Below, piece after piece: positions 1-12,000 of a stretch of DNA of 64,000 nt. Source of the stretch: Brachypterus glaber (lineage: Eukaryota; Arthropoda; Insecta; Coleoptera; Kateretidae); contig OY294052.1 of assembly GCA_958510825.1 (NCBI GenBank), forward strand, positions 6,283,816 to 6,347,815, in the 5' to 3' direction. Position numbers and translations under genes: made by a program. A model generated the notes under the pieces. That model was not told where the DNA came from, did not search any database, and saw only the letters and a list, made by a program, of their open reading frames with translations. Position 1 is the first letter of the stretch. The number at the start of each line of letters is the position of its first letter.

Positions 1-3000
1 CTATGGCGTTAGCATATTCGATATTTGGCTGCTCCTTTCCTTGCTAAAAAGTGAAAATCAAAATTATTACATTACATTAATAACATAACAAAAAAGTTAC
101 ACAGAAAAAAGTTTGTGACAAAAAACTGATAACCCCCCCTCCGTTTCGCACGCCCCTGGTTAAAATAAGTACATGAAAATAACGTACGAAGATGGGCCTT
201 ATTAAGATTAGTTCAGATGCAAAACCTCGTTGCTATATCTAAAAGGGTTAATGAGTTATTCAATAAGAACCGATTTTTTAGCCACTTTAAAACGGGCTTA
301 ACTTCCTTTAGAACGCATTTTTAGACATTTTAAGCCCTACAAAAAATGTTTGATACAGTTTTTGCTAGAATATAACGTTTTGGAGATACAGACTCAAACT
401 TTAATAGATTATGCAACACGCAGGTGTATTAATGGTTGCCTATTTACACAACTTCCTATTTCAAAAAGTTTTAAATTAGTACCTAGCGCCGATGTTTTAA
501 CAAAGTGCTTGCAACTTAATAATTACCTTTAATTCTTCAAAGAGTTGTGCACTAGCATACGGACTCGGGCTCCATATTATTCTTAGTTTAGGAAAATGTA
601 GTGTTAACAATAACAGTTTCTGTTGAATATCAAAGTTACTACAGCTATCGGTGGACAAGGTATAGTGGTTTAGCCAGGAAAATGGTCTGTTATGGTCGAA
701 TTCGATCAGTAACATGGGCTTTGTGTAATATCTGGACATTTGCACACATTGCTGGTATAGTCTGCCTGAATTTAGGGAGCCTATCAAGTCTGATAAGCTC
801 TTTCTTTCTATGCAGATTTCGTTTGTTATAATATAATCTCCTACCTAGAAATAAATAAATCTAGAGGTCATATGTGTATTAATAAAATAATAATAATAAA
901 AAAATAAATAAAAAAAATAAACTTAAAAAAAAAACCTTTTTTAAAAAACGAAAAATTAAAAAAAAATCAAAAAAATTGTTTCAAAAACAAAGAATATAAT
1001 TAATTTTTCAAATTTTATCGTTTTTTAACTTTTTTGTTTTTGGGGGGATTACTTTTAAAATTGATAGAATTTATCCTTATATAAATTCCTGTAAATTTCA
1101 AGTCGATCAGATTATTCGTTCTTAAGTTATAAAGAAATCACAATTTCCCCTGACGGGGGCATAAATGACGTCATTTGTGCTTGGATTTTCATTAAATAAC
1201 TCTGGAAAAAAAATCCAATCAAGATTTCGTTTAGGGTAAGTTGTTTCAAATAAGGTCCCACATAATTTAAAAAAATAAAAAGTGCATGTTACAAAAAAAC
1301 TTCAGCTCCCCATTTTATTCTAGCGCAGATGCTGTGAATAATATAATAATAAACTAAATTAAATTGTTTGATATTCACAAATTTAAAAAATCTATATAAA
1401 ACATTTTACTATTCCTTAAAACGACTTTTGTTTGATTAACGCAGTTGTCCCTCCGAAGTGACTGATCGATTTCGTGCTTTTTAGCACTCTTCAGAGCCAC
1501 ATATCGGTAGTAGGGACAACTACGAAAATCAAATCCTTTCCATATATCTCTATATGGAGTTTAAAAATCGTTGTAAGGAAAAGCAAAAACAGCTAGCGAC
1601 ATCTACTGCTAAAAGCAGAGACTGGATAAACCTATCGACAGTCCAAAAAAGGAAGCAGTTATTGGTTTCAAGAACCTACTGCACGCTGTCGATAGGGGGC
1701 AGATTAATCAATGCCACGGTGGACATTGCCGCTAATTGAATCCTAAACGCTAGGAGGGCACCTTTTACAGTGGTATCTGAATTAATAAACTAAATTAAAT
1801 TGTTTGATATTCACAAATTTAAAAAATCTATATAAAACATTTTACTATTCCTTAAAACGACTTTTGTTTGATTAACGCAGTCGTCCCTCCGAAGTGACTG
1901 ATCGATTTCGTGCTATTTAGCACTCTTCAGAGCCACATATCGGTAGCAGTCTCTGCTTTTAGCAGTAGATGTCGCTAGCTGTTTTTGCTTTTCCTTACAA
2001 CGATTTTTAAACTCCATATAGAGATATATGGAAAGGATTTGATTTTCGTAGTTGTCCCTACTACCGATATGTGGCTCTGAAGAGTGCTAAAAAGCACGAA
2101 ATCGATCAGTCACTTCGGAGGGACGACTGCGTTAATCAAACAAAAGTCGTTTTAAGGAATAGTAAAATGTTTTATATAAATATAATAATAGTTTAAGGTA
2201 TAATAAATCAGGATCTTAATTTTCTTACTGTTATTGTAACTGGTTCGATTTCAATCCCCCTTTTATGTATCAAAGCTGGTAATTCACTCCTAAATTCCCT
2301 CATATCGACAATAACTGTCTGTTTTATTGGTTCCACTTCTTTACCGCCTTTTCTGGTATTTTTCGTTGGACTGTTTAATAATTCTCTTTGTAATGCCAGA
2401 CAAACATCACTCTTACCATCTTGGTCTTCGGGAACCACCATACTCTACAAAAAAAAAGTGTAATACTATTATTATTATATTGTCTCACATATTTCGCCTT
2501 TGCAGACCACATTTTGATCCAAAAATTGTCAGATAATTAAAGATATTAAATTGGGTTTTCTTTATTGTACAGTTGACCGATCGGAACCGGGTCTAAACTC
2601 ATATACAAACTTAATTTTTTTTCATCATGGACAAGAAAAACTTTGTAGATTTTATTTTATTAAAATAAATTAAATTACCGATTTTGTTTCAATTAAAAAC
2701 TCAAACGCTTCTTTTTCTCTTCTCAACGTTGTCAAGTAACTTTGTTCCTCTACAGTTTCATTATGTAACATAAAATATACCAATAAAGATTCAGATCTTT
2801 GCCTGTGAGCCTCGTACATCTAAAAAAATAATTATTTAACGACACTTTCTGTACAATAAATCTGGAAGAAACGTTCAATTTTTCGGCGCAGGCCAAAGAC
2901 TGAAATAGTCGGCGTTGTTCGGTTGATTGATATTAAAACTGCGGTTTGTTATCTTAAAATAGTGTCGCTTAAAGAAAAAATAATATTTAAACTAATTTTA

Positions 3001-6000
3001 TTGTTTTACCTCTAGTTCTCTTATAGCAGTCATATTGCTGTGATACATAATGACATAATTTGGTTTTAGTTCATGTAAAGTTTGTTGTAAACTGATATAA
3101 TTATCAAATCCTTTAAATGTTTGTATCAATATGGTTGGTTGGTTTTTGTCCAAAGCTTCGCAAATTTGTGTTAAATTCATATTTTCCATCTAAAAATAAA
3201 ATATTTAAAAAACGCACATTCGGACTAACAGCAAATTAAGTGTCCAAATATTAATGCTTATTTTCCAACTGTTGTTGCCATGACAACCCTGGTAGAAAAG
3301 TACACAAATCGAACTTAAAATAACACTAGATTAGTGACATTTTTATGTTATACAAAAACGTTATAAAATATATAAATTTAACTAAATTCTAACCTTTTTC
3401 TAACATTATTCTAACTTGAAATATTTTTAAAATTTCCATTATTAATACGTAAGCTAAAGTAGAAAATACTCATTTCAGGGAGCTATGTGCCTAAGTTTGA
3501 TAATTATTTATTATTTCTATAAGTTTAAAAAAATATCCCCCAAAAGTCAAAATTATAGTAAGTCTGGGAACGATGTACTAGAATTGAAAAAATATTTTAA
3601 GATTCTGAATCTATAAATAAATATTAACTAACTAAATATACCGTTTTTCTGAGAGGTAAACGTATTTATCGAAGTATAACAGCACATTACACGAAAAATA
3701 TTTAGGGCCACCTAAAAAGATGGCTATTTTATAAATAAATGTAACGAAATTATGTTTAAAAATATTATGATTGCTAAAATATATTAAGATTTATTTATAT
3801 GAATAAATTTGTCTCCAGCTACCATTTTATGATGCAGGTAGAAAATTTCCTAGTTGGCCACGCCCCCTCCGAACGTTAGATTAACGTTTGTAACTAACGT
3901 TTGATTCCAACGTTAAAAAGCGGGACATTTGCACATAATTTATAATGACTTACAGTTTTATAACGTTAGAAAAACGTTATTCTAACGTTAAATTTCTATT
4001 AGGGAACTGTCATACATGACGGTCGAAAAGTGACGATCAGTCAGCTGATTTTTCATATTTCGTGCTTTTTTACTGTTCTACGATGCTATTACCTGTGAAA
4101 ATGGCTCAAAAACAGTGTCATTTCCTTCATCAGATGAAGTTTTCATTGAATCATTAATACTTGAGTCATTACCACATAGCGTTTGACTCATAGTTAAAAT
4201 ATAACTGCTTTGAAATTCCTCCAATTCTTCCTCCACATTATCAGATTGTTGGGCTTTTAGTTCATTTTTTGGATTTTCGGTTTTAAATTTTTTAGATGTT
4301 GATTGCTGATTTTCTTTTTTGGACTTATCTGGTAGCTTGTTTTCTGGTATTTTATCTGGGAGATTTCCGCATCTCTTAAATGTTGAATTTATATTCTTAA
4401 CCTGTATGTTCCTTCTTAGTGCCTTCATAAATAAGTAGTGATATGGACCAACTGTCAACAGTTGGTTAATTTGATAACATGTTCTCCGGTCTGAACATAA
4501 TATTAATATTTTATTGTCCTTTTTTCCAGATTTTTTTATTGCATTTGGAATTTCGATTTTTAAAATTTCTAATAATGATTCCCATTTTGGGGAAAGTTCT
4601 GGGTTAAATTCTGAAAAAAAAAATAGAAACAGAAATTAAAAAATATGAAACGGGTACCTTTTCTAGACGGCTGGAAAAATGAGGAAGTATATAAAATAAG
4701 ATATCAAATTGACTTTACATTTCCTGCATTTTCGGACCATATCCTTTTGTTTTTTAAAAAAATCCCGGTTCCGCCTAAAGTTTCATTTAAAATCAACGCG
4801 GGCCCTGGAATTGTATATTTCTCCAATCAGCAGCCTTTAGTAAAAAGAAACTAGATGAAACGTTGCCAGCACCCTGTCAAAACATCGGCACTATTGTACA
4901 CTAGAGCCATCTAGTTTGCAAATTTCAAACTAGGTGTTTTGTTTGATTTTAAATTCTGTATCTTTAAAACTATTCTAGCAAAATACTGTATATAACATTT
5001 TTTATAGGGCTTAAAAAGAGCTTTTATTTAAAATATAGTTTTTTGAAATCGGGTTATAAATATGTGAGATATGCTAAAAAAACCTTTTACTGCTTTAAAC
5101 GCCAATATCTCGAAAACAATGCGTTTTAGGAAAACGTTGTTTATAACATTTTTTGACCAATTTAAAATTATCTTTTATATAAGTGCTAAATTAACCAAAT
5201 ACAATAATAATTGCCTTTATTATAAACAAAAAACGCTAAAAATAGGAGTTTTACCCTATTTTCACCCCCTTACCCCCAATCGTTTACCTCCAAAATCTAA
5301 TCAGCTCTTCGGAATACGATAAGAAACAATATGCAAAAAACCGCAAGTCGATATCTCATTTAGAAATGGAGTTAGAGAGTTTACACCTAGACAGACGGAC
5401 GCAAAAATTTTGTTTAGTGATTTCGACTCAGAATGGTCTAAAACGTCGAGAAATGTGAAAAAAACGTGGTCAAAGATTTTGACTTTTCGGCGAAGATTTC
5501 AATACATCGGCACTCTTAGTAGCACTAAGTGCCGATGTAATTGTATGAAAAAAATTAGGGATCTCAATTTAAGCGTATTGTGGAAATCCCATTAAAATTC
5601 ATGAAATTTTGAATTTTAATTAATGGATTCGGTTTTAGCAACGGCTAAAAGCTGAAATTTGGCCACGGAAACGCCTCCTATGGTCCATAGTGCGGTAGTT
5701 TGATAACGTTACATTATAGGAGGAAAATTAAGGCAGTTTTGGAATTGCCACTACGTGTTAGGATTATAAGATCACTTAGGGCCACCTGCACCAACTCTTA
5801 AACTGGGATTATCTCAACTAAACTGAGCTTAAGTTAAAAATGCTGCGTTCTGATTGGTCGACCGTCAATTTAATCCAAGTTTAAAGTTAAACCATTTGGA
5901 CCTTGACAAAATACAAAAAGTTTTAAAATATAGTCCTGTGTAATTTACCTTTATTTGAATTAAAAACACTTGAGTTAACAGTGTTAAATAATTGTTCAGC

Positions 6001-8199
6001 TGGTTCCAACCAAACCCATGTAGAACTCTGAGCATATTCAACAGATCTATATCCACTTAAAATTGAATAAAATGAAACTGAATCTGTATACAGCATTGAT
6101 CTAAAAAAAAAGAATTTATTTTTTTTTTAATTTTTTTCAATTAAAAGAAATATATTCAATTTTTTTTATAAAATGAAAGAAATAAACTTTTACTCCCTCC
6201 GATTTTTACCAAAAACAATCCCAGCCATGAACTCTGAATAAAGAACCTATGTTCCAAATTTAAAGTCTCAGAGAAACATAAAAAAAAACAATAAAAATTT
6301 AATTTTTTTTTCACTTGGGATTTGGGAAAAGTTAAAATCAAATTTAAAATGAAATGGAAAATAACGTTAGAACGAATTGACCCGACATTAGATGAACGTG
6401 GTTTGAATTTTAGAGGCGTAACATTAGGGTCTAATGTTAGAATAACGTTAGGGCCTAACGTTAGAATAATGTTAGGGTCTAACGTTAGAATAACATTTAT
6501 CTAACTTTAGGTGTTTTACGTCATTCTAACATTAGGCACTAACGTTAGGAATTTTAACGTTAGAAATCTAACATTAAATTTCTACTAGGACAAGTTTGAA
6601 ATTTTCTTAAAAATTACATTATAAGATGTCTCAAGGTCTTCAAATCTGCAACCAACTGTTTACTCTTAGAACTCAATTGATTCCAAATTAAGTCCAGTTG
6701 GGCTTGTAGTATTTTATGAAATTTTTTTGTTAAACAATTTTCAACAGTTATTTCTTGAAGTTCTATAGTTTTGTTTAGTCGTTTTATTTCCTTGACTGTT
6801 AAATTCATTAATTCTAAGATATAGGTTTGTGTTTTCTGCATTTTCGCTGATATTGGTATGTGAAGTTCAATAACTTGTGGCTAAAAAAAGAGAACAATTA
6901 CTTAATATACACAGGTGCACTTATAAAATCTTAACCACCTTAAAGGTGATCTATTATAAATCACCTATTAGGTGGTCAAGTTTTAACTTGACCTCTCCCT
7001 TCCTCTGTCACAAACTGTCACATTTTCTGTGACCCTCTCCCCCATACCTAGGCATGTTATGCAATATATGGATATTTAAATGTTTTGTTCTTTTTCTGCT
7101 AAAGACATTCCTTACTTTACCTGATGTTTTTTTAATGTCTGTATGACCATAGAATGAAATCTGGGCCAAATATACAGCTCTTTAACAAACAAAGCTCTCA
7201 TACATCTTTCCACTTGTCCAAAACCCATTGTAAAACTTTGAGAACTATTTGAGAATGCTTTGATAAAGCCTGTCTATAAAATATAAATATTAGTAACATG
7301 TCTTCTAAAATTATTGAAATTTTATTCTATATGTGATTAAAATTCTACATACTTTGTTAGCTTGTCTAAATAATCTTAAGACAAATGCTTCTTGACAACT
7401 TTCAAATATTCTGTGGGCTCTTAAAACTATAAATCCAGTTATTTTTTCTATGGGAATACGTTTTTTCAATAAATCGACAACCAATATTCGGGTTGTTACA
7501 AAATGAATGCCTCCAGATAAATATGATTCTTCTCTAAATAATAATTTAATTTAGATAGGTGCTGTCCATATATTACGTAATGCAAATTGTACCAAAATTC
7601 ATACACTTCATACCCCGGTTCTTGCGTTATTAAAGGCTGTAGAGATTTTATATTTTGGCTACCCCCCCTAACACCCCCCTATTTTATAAAATCTCTACAG
7701 CCTTTAATAACGCAAGAACCGGGGTATGAAGTGTATGAATTTTGGTACAATTTGCGTTACGTAATATATGGACAGCCCCATAGATAAATAATAAATAATC
7801 TATAAAATGGAATACCTTTCATTTACATTAATGTTGCAAGTTGTGCTATAAACATATAAATTATTTAATTTATTCCTAAAATATTTTTCTTCGTTCTCAT
7901 CAGAATTTAAGACCAGTACCAAATTTCCAGGATCACAGTAAACTTTTAATACATTAAGGACGACTAAATCTAAACTTAAACCCCTAAAATTATTAAATAT
8001 TATTTAATCGCCTTACTTTGTAGAAATGCTTTTACTTTGCAGCAACTACAAGACCATCTTTTTGAATTATGTCTAAAAATATTTGAGTTTCAAATTCTAA
8101 CATATGTTCAAGTTCTGTTTTATCAATTAAACGGTCTATATCATTTTGGGTAGTCTCTAATTCACTATTTTCTGTTTTATTTTCACTTTTTTCAGACAT
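1..8199 (-). CDS. mei-9: XPF/ERCC4 DNA-repair endonuclease (Drosophila mei-9 homologue), 3' end outside window
   Basis: Twelve minus-strand exons join in frame: 8036-8199 (ATG at 8199), 7816-7983, 7353-7533, 7121-7273, 6618-6880, 5949-6100, 4093-4610, 3010-3189, 2679-2819, 2229-2444, 527-844 and 1-43. All have GT-AG borders and matching phases, giving about 832 codons before the window edge. Family knowledge: XPF is the catalytic partner of ERCC1, a nuclear structure-specific endonuclease that cuts 5' of bulky lesions and crosslinks, and also acts in fly meiotic recombination. Seen: the degenerate helicase-like N-terminal half (for example [30 protein letters not shown]), an acidic/Lys-rich linker in the 4093-4610 exon, then the ERCC4 nuclease core with [11 protein letters not shown] (Asp687), GDYI (Asp715) and ERKSLSD (725-731), all catalytic residues present. 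The C-terminal helix-hairpin-helix dimerisation domain is off-window. Introns carry many small transposons. Start chosen as the first ATG with a continuous family-like N-terminus. Confidence 0.96.
44..526. repeat. XPF intron filled with repeat fragments
   Basis: Positions 120-330 match the internal part of the ACACGGTGTA-ended element seen at 25220-25793 and 18300-18571 (gcccctggttaaaataa, then pieces around acctcgttgctat). Positions 331-514 are a decayed right end of the hairpin-capped GTCT element described at 13180-13914, ending in gccgatgttttaacaaagtg. Confidence 0.6.
527..844 (-). CDS. mei-9: XPF exon 11: nuclease active site (ERKxxxD)
   Basis: A 318-bp phase-0 exon reading VGDYI, then [12 protein letters not shown], then SRYY, LLIEFD and a [15 protein letters not shown] stretch, all in the order expected for the ERCC4 nuclease fold. 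It begins after TTTCTAG (845) and ends at the donor AAAG|GTAATT (526). It continues in frame into the partial exon 1-43, which reads [14 protein letters not shown]. Confidence 0.95.
895..1350. repeat. Decayed (GTCY)-family repeat, A-rich head
   Basis: An A-rich segment is followed by text shared with 47650-47990 and 61560-61720 (acttttttgtttttgg, ttcaagtcgatcagattattcgtt) and ending tagcgcagatgctgtgaata, close to the end of the 47.9-kb copy. The GTCY microsatellite of the other copies is missing here. Confidence 0.55.
1354..2178. mobile_element. Composite foldback element (two nested, oppositely arranged copies)
   Basis: Lies in the XPF intron between exons 10 and 11. The arms carry ttaaaacgac, gcagtcgtccctccgaag, a small hairpin gtgctatttagcac and agccacatatcggtag. 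Order: left arm (1354-1520), centre (about 1520-1785), a second left arm (about 1794-1945), the reverse complement of part of the centre (1948-2055), then a right arm to 2178. It is flanked by AATATAATAATA (1340-1351 and 2179-2190), which may be a 12-bp target duplication, though the context is AT-rich. The copy at 48732-49253 has the simple, un-nested form. Long arms and a long duplication resemble MULE/Foldback elements; this is inference. Confidence 0.75.
2229..2444 (-). CDS. mei-9: XPF exon 10: start of ERCC4 nuclease domain
   Basis: A 216-bp phase-0 exon that opens with SMVVPED, as in other XPF proteins, and contains [11 protein letters not shown] followed by HKRGIEIEP. The Asp is the metal-binding residue of the nuclease. 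The donor is ACA|GTAAGA at 2228; the acceptor TGTAG ends at 2445. Confidence 0.95.
3190..4092. other. XPF intron, no gene; AACGTT palindrome cluster near 3876-3990
   Basis: No exon or intact element is visible. Between 3876 and 3990 the motif aacgttag/ctaacgtt recurs in both orientations, as in the denser clusters at 6360-6590 and 19640-19710. The rest is unique AT-rich DNA. Confidence 0.5.
4849..5538 (-). mobile_element. Hairpin-capped GTCT-family element, copy 1 (Helentron/HINE-like)
   Basis: Reverse-oriented copy of the 600-735 bp repeat also at 11007, 13180 and 42785. It runs from aaactagatgaaacg at one end, through acatcggcact about 30 bp in, to the hairpin acatcggcactcttag/ctaagtgccgatgt at the other. 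The GTCT tract is short here (cagacggacg, about 5390-5402). It sits in the XPF intron between exons 6 and 7. Confidence 0.8.
6360..6595. repeat. Clustered CTAACGTTAG palindromes in an XPF intron
   Basis: The 10-bp palindrome ctaacgttag and near variants recur about every 15-25 bp (for example 6436, 6457, 6478 and 6539). The flanking text gaacgaattgacccg resembles gaacgacttgacctgg at 19625, so this is a dispersed repeat with an internal palindrome array rather than chance. Confidence 0.7.
7558..7779. mobile_element. Foldback MITE, PIF/Harbinger-like
   Basis: A near-perfect 222-bp inverted repeat. The ends are ggtgctgtccatatatt and its complement ending cagcccc; the inner arm holds cacttcataccccgg. 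It is flanked by ATA on both sides. The left end lies about 25 bp from an XPF exon acceptor (exon 7353-7533). It shares the cacttcatacccc module with 54170-54269 and 61885-62030. Confidence 0.8.
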
Positions 8200-8505
8200 T
8201 TTTTGAAAAATTTAAAACTTCGACTTATCATAACCTTACTTTTGGAACCATTTTTCATAAATCTCATTTTATCAAATTTTGTACAATATTCATAAAATAT
8301 TTTTGACCAATGAGAATTCGATGTTCGCAATGTATTTTAGGCTAATGAGAATTCGATGTTAGTAGGAGTTGTTCCAGTTACTAGTAGGTCAAAATGAACA
8401 TTTTTTTTTGGCGTCTATTGTATTCTTTCGGTAAACCAAATTTAAGTGTAATTAATCGATGTTTTAAGTATTAAATGATTAGTTTTAAAGTATAACAAGT
8501 TTAGA
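8200..8505. promoter_or_regulatory. Head-to-head promoter region of XPF and TECPR1
   Basis: Only 306 bp separate the two divergent start codons (8199 on minus, 8506 on plus), so both 5' UTRs and core promoters must fit here. A 17-bp direct repeat aatgagaattcgatgtt occurs at 8309-8325 and 8344-8360, 35 bp apart. The first copy overlaps a CCAAT box (gaccaatgag). No clear TATA box is placed. Transcription starts are not determined. Confidence 0.7.
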
Positions 8506-9066
8506 ATGCCGAGTTCGTTCTTGTTTAGTATTAATAATGAAGGCAGAGTGCATACATTGTCTACAACAGGCTCTATGTGGAGAGAGTTGCCCTATGCTGG
8601 ACAAGAATTTAAGAAGTTATCTGTTATTCCGCATTTTCTTTGGGCTTTAGGAGGAGATCATCAAATATATGTGTATGTACATGGATTAGATATACCTATC
8701 AGAGTAAGGGAAGAATCCTATGAAAATGAAAGATGGTTGCCAATTGAAGGATTTACATCCAGACTTCTCCCAACGGATAGGTACCATTTTTCAAGTTGTG
8801 ATGGTTCTGTAGATAGAGAAATTGATAAAATAAGACTACCATCTATGGCTTGGCAATGGGAGGGTGATTGGCAATTAGAATTGACATTAGATGGTCAGCC
8901 TTTGGACCACAATGGCTGGATGTATGCAGTGGACTTTCCTGCTAATTTTTATCCAAAAAAACAGTGGAAAAGTTGTGTGAGACGAAGACTTTGGGTCAGA
9001 TCAAGAAAATACAGTGCAATGAATTCATGGTGTGCCATTGCACCTTTGCATAAGGATGCCACAAGT
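8506..9066 (+). CDS. TECPR1: TECPR1 exon 1: N-terminal region and first dysferlin domain
   Basis: 187 codons from the ATG. Residues about 75-180 carry YENERWLPIEGFTS, LPTDRYHFS, WQWEGDW, GWMYAVDFP and the basic RRRLWVRSRKY end, the usual DysfN/DysfC order. In vertebrate TECPR1 this domain binds exposed sphingomyelin; that role here is inferred. Donor ACAAGT|GTAAAT. Confidence 0.95.
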
Positions 9067-12000
9067 GTAAATATTTGTTTATTTTATGTATATAACCTAC
9101 TTTACTATATTTACTTTGATATTAACCATTAGAGACATTGATGGCCTTGGCTATCAATGTGGCTAGGCTGTTTTCTGAATATTTCCCAGCACAAGTTTTT
9201 TTGATTTCCACTTTTTAGCTAAAAAGTCCAAACCTTACTGGTATACCTCTTCCCAGTAATAATTCACCTATTTGAAATGTCTTGCCCCAGTAATATTTAC
9301 TTATTTAATTATTTAGTTAATTTATAGTCATTCTCAGACCTGTTATTATGTATTTTACATGATATTAGATTATGGCGTCAGCCGTCGACGGCAGTAAACC
9401 ACTGCTAGACTGACCAGTTCCTTTTTACAAAAAACCTTTAAGTAATACATTTTATTTCAGGAGCCTTTTATTGATGTTTCTATTGGTGGTCAAAATGTAC
9501 CAGGGGCTGAACCTGGTACTATGCTGGTTTGGGCAGTAACAGCTCACAATAGAGTAAGTTGATCTATTTTAAATTTATATCATCATTACATCCCACATTA
9601 TATACATGTTTAAAGTATGGTCTCATAGTTTAAAACATTATTGGCATGAATTTATTTGTTTATCCTTGCTATTTTAGTACATTTACCTCTAGTACAATTA
9701 CCTGATTCATTTTTAAACCTGTTGCATATTTTAAATTCAGTCATTTTTATTTATTTGTAATAAATTATTACTGTGAAAATTTTCCGCTATTGTGCTTGCT
9801 TAATCTGATTTAAGTTAAAAATCTTATTACTCATACTGATTAGGAAAGTTTTCCTTGTGATAAGCTTAGTACAATGTTTTTCATAGTCTAAACCTTATTT
9901 TACTATTCACAGTGCGTAACACTAGAATAGTATTATATGCAGGGCTGGCAAGGTTTTGACCAGGGTGGTAAAAACCAGTGGTATTTACCGGTTTTTACCA
10001 CTGAGCAAAATCCCGGGTGGTAAATACCATATGGTTTTTACCTGGTAAATACCGGTATATACCAGTAAACCCCACAAGGAAATCCCACTGGGATTTTGTG
10101 ATGTGCTAGAGTAAGAGGCAAACAAATATTTTCAAATAGATATCTAAAAAATAAAAACAGACTGTGATTCACAGTTGTGTTCCTAGTACTAAGTAGGCGA
10201 GCAAATTTTAAAACTTGGTTGTTGTATCTACAAAAATTAAATTTTATTACAATTTTTTTACTAAAAATGTAAGTTTTTTCCAATTTTTCTCCGTTTTTAC
10301 CCTGGTAAATACCGGTAACAACCACTTGATTTTTCCCACCATTTGGGCAGTTGTGGCATGGTTTTTACCGGTTTTTACATCCCGTCTTTTTGCCAGCCCT
10401 GATTTTATGGTACTTTCGAATTTCCCAAAATCGCCAAAAACGTCCTAGACAAAAAAATCTTTGATACAAATGTGTTTTTGTTTTTTGGTGATTTTGCGAA
10501 ATTCGATACTACCTTATAATAATATCTAGCGCTACGCGGTATGAAAGTACAATAATAGAACATATATTTTTAGATAATGTTTAGAACAGGTGTAAGTACA
10601 AAATCACCTGAAGGCCTCAAGTGGAACCCCATTCCAACTCCTAACTATGAAGTAACTCAGCTATCTGTAGGTCCGACAGGACTTGTTTGGGCGGCATTGT
10701 TGGATGGCAGAGCTCTAGTCAGAATAGGCGTTACCAGAGATAATCTACAAGGAGATACATGGATAGAGATTAAAGGACCTGGCGAAAACTTGAGAATCAG
10801 TCAGTTATCTGTTGGAACCTCCGCTGTTTGGGCTGTGACACAGTTAAAAAAAGTTTGGTTTAGGTAATAAAAATTCGAGTTTTTTGTTTTTTTTTTATAC
10901 AGATCATTTTCAGAAAAGCACATGTGACTTTTCTTCCATTTTAGATTCAGAGCCATCGTAAAGAACATTTGAGGGGGGAGGGGAATGACAAAAATCACAT
11001 CTTTTTACATCGACACTTAGTGCTACTAAAAGTGCCGATGTGTTGAAATCTTCGCCGAAAAGTCAAAATCTTTGACCACGTTTTTTTCACATTTCTCGAC
11101 GTTTTAGACCAGTAAATCAGTAAAAAAAAATTTTTGTCCGTCTGTCTGTCTGTCTGGGTGTAAACACTCTAACTCCATTTCTACATGAGATATAGGGTAA
11201 AACTACTATTTTTAACGTTTTTTGTTTATAATTAAGGCAATTATTATTGTATTTGGTTAATTTAGCACTTATATAAAAGATAATCTAAATTGGTCAAAAA
11301 ATGTTATAAACAACGTTTTCCTAAAACGCATTGTTTTTGAGATATTTGTGTTTAAAGCAGTAAAAGGTTTTTTAGCATATCTCACATATTTATAACCTGA
11401 TTTCAAAAAATTATATATTTATATAAAAGCTCTTTTTATGTCCTATAAAAAATGTTATATACAGTTTTTTGCTAGAATATAATGTTTTAAAGATACAGAA
11501 TTTAAAATCAAACAAAACACCTAGTTTGAAATCTGCAAACTAGATGTCTCTAGTGTACAATAGTGCCGATGTTTTGACATGGTGCTTGCAACGTTTCATC
11601 TAGTTTAGTCTAAAATTACGACTTTTTTACTTTTGACGAAAAAGTTGATAACTAAAAAAAAAAACATTCCCACTACTGCTAAAATCACAACTTTTATATT
11701 TTTAACCCATGAAAGTTACAACTTTTTCCAATTTCAAGATAGGTAGGCGAAGGTAGCTTTTGTTACTTTAATTAATCACGGTTTTGCTTTACTTGTATAG
11801 TAGAACTTTTTTTTTTATATAGTACTTTAGTAATAATAGGCCTCTTCTATTCTCTTCTATTTTTTTAATAATAATAATAATAATAATAATGTATAGCAAA
11901 ATACAATTTTTTTATTTTCAGACAAGGTGTTAAGGGTGAAGGTGCAGGAATGAGTGAAGAACTGGCTGGGGGCAACAATTGGGTGGAAATGGTGGGCAGG

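Noticed and set aside
4849..5538. Calling the GTCT family a terminal-inverted-repeat DNA transposon
   Set aside because: The inverted word is subterminal at one end and a hairpin at the other, and no constant target duplication was found; a Helentron-like origin fits better but remains unproven.
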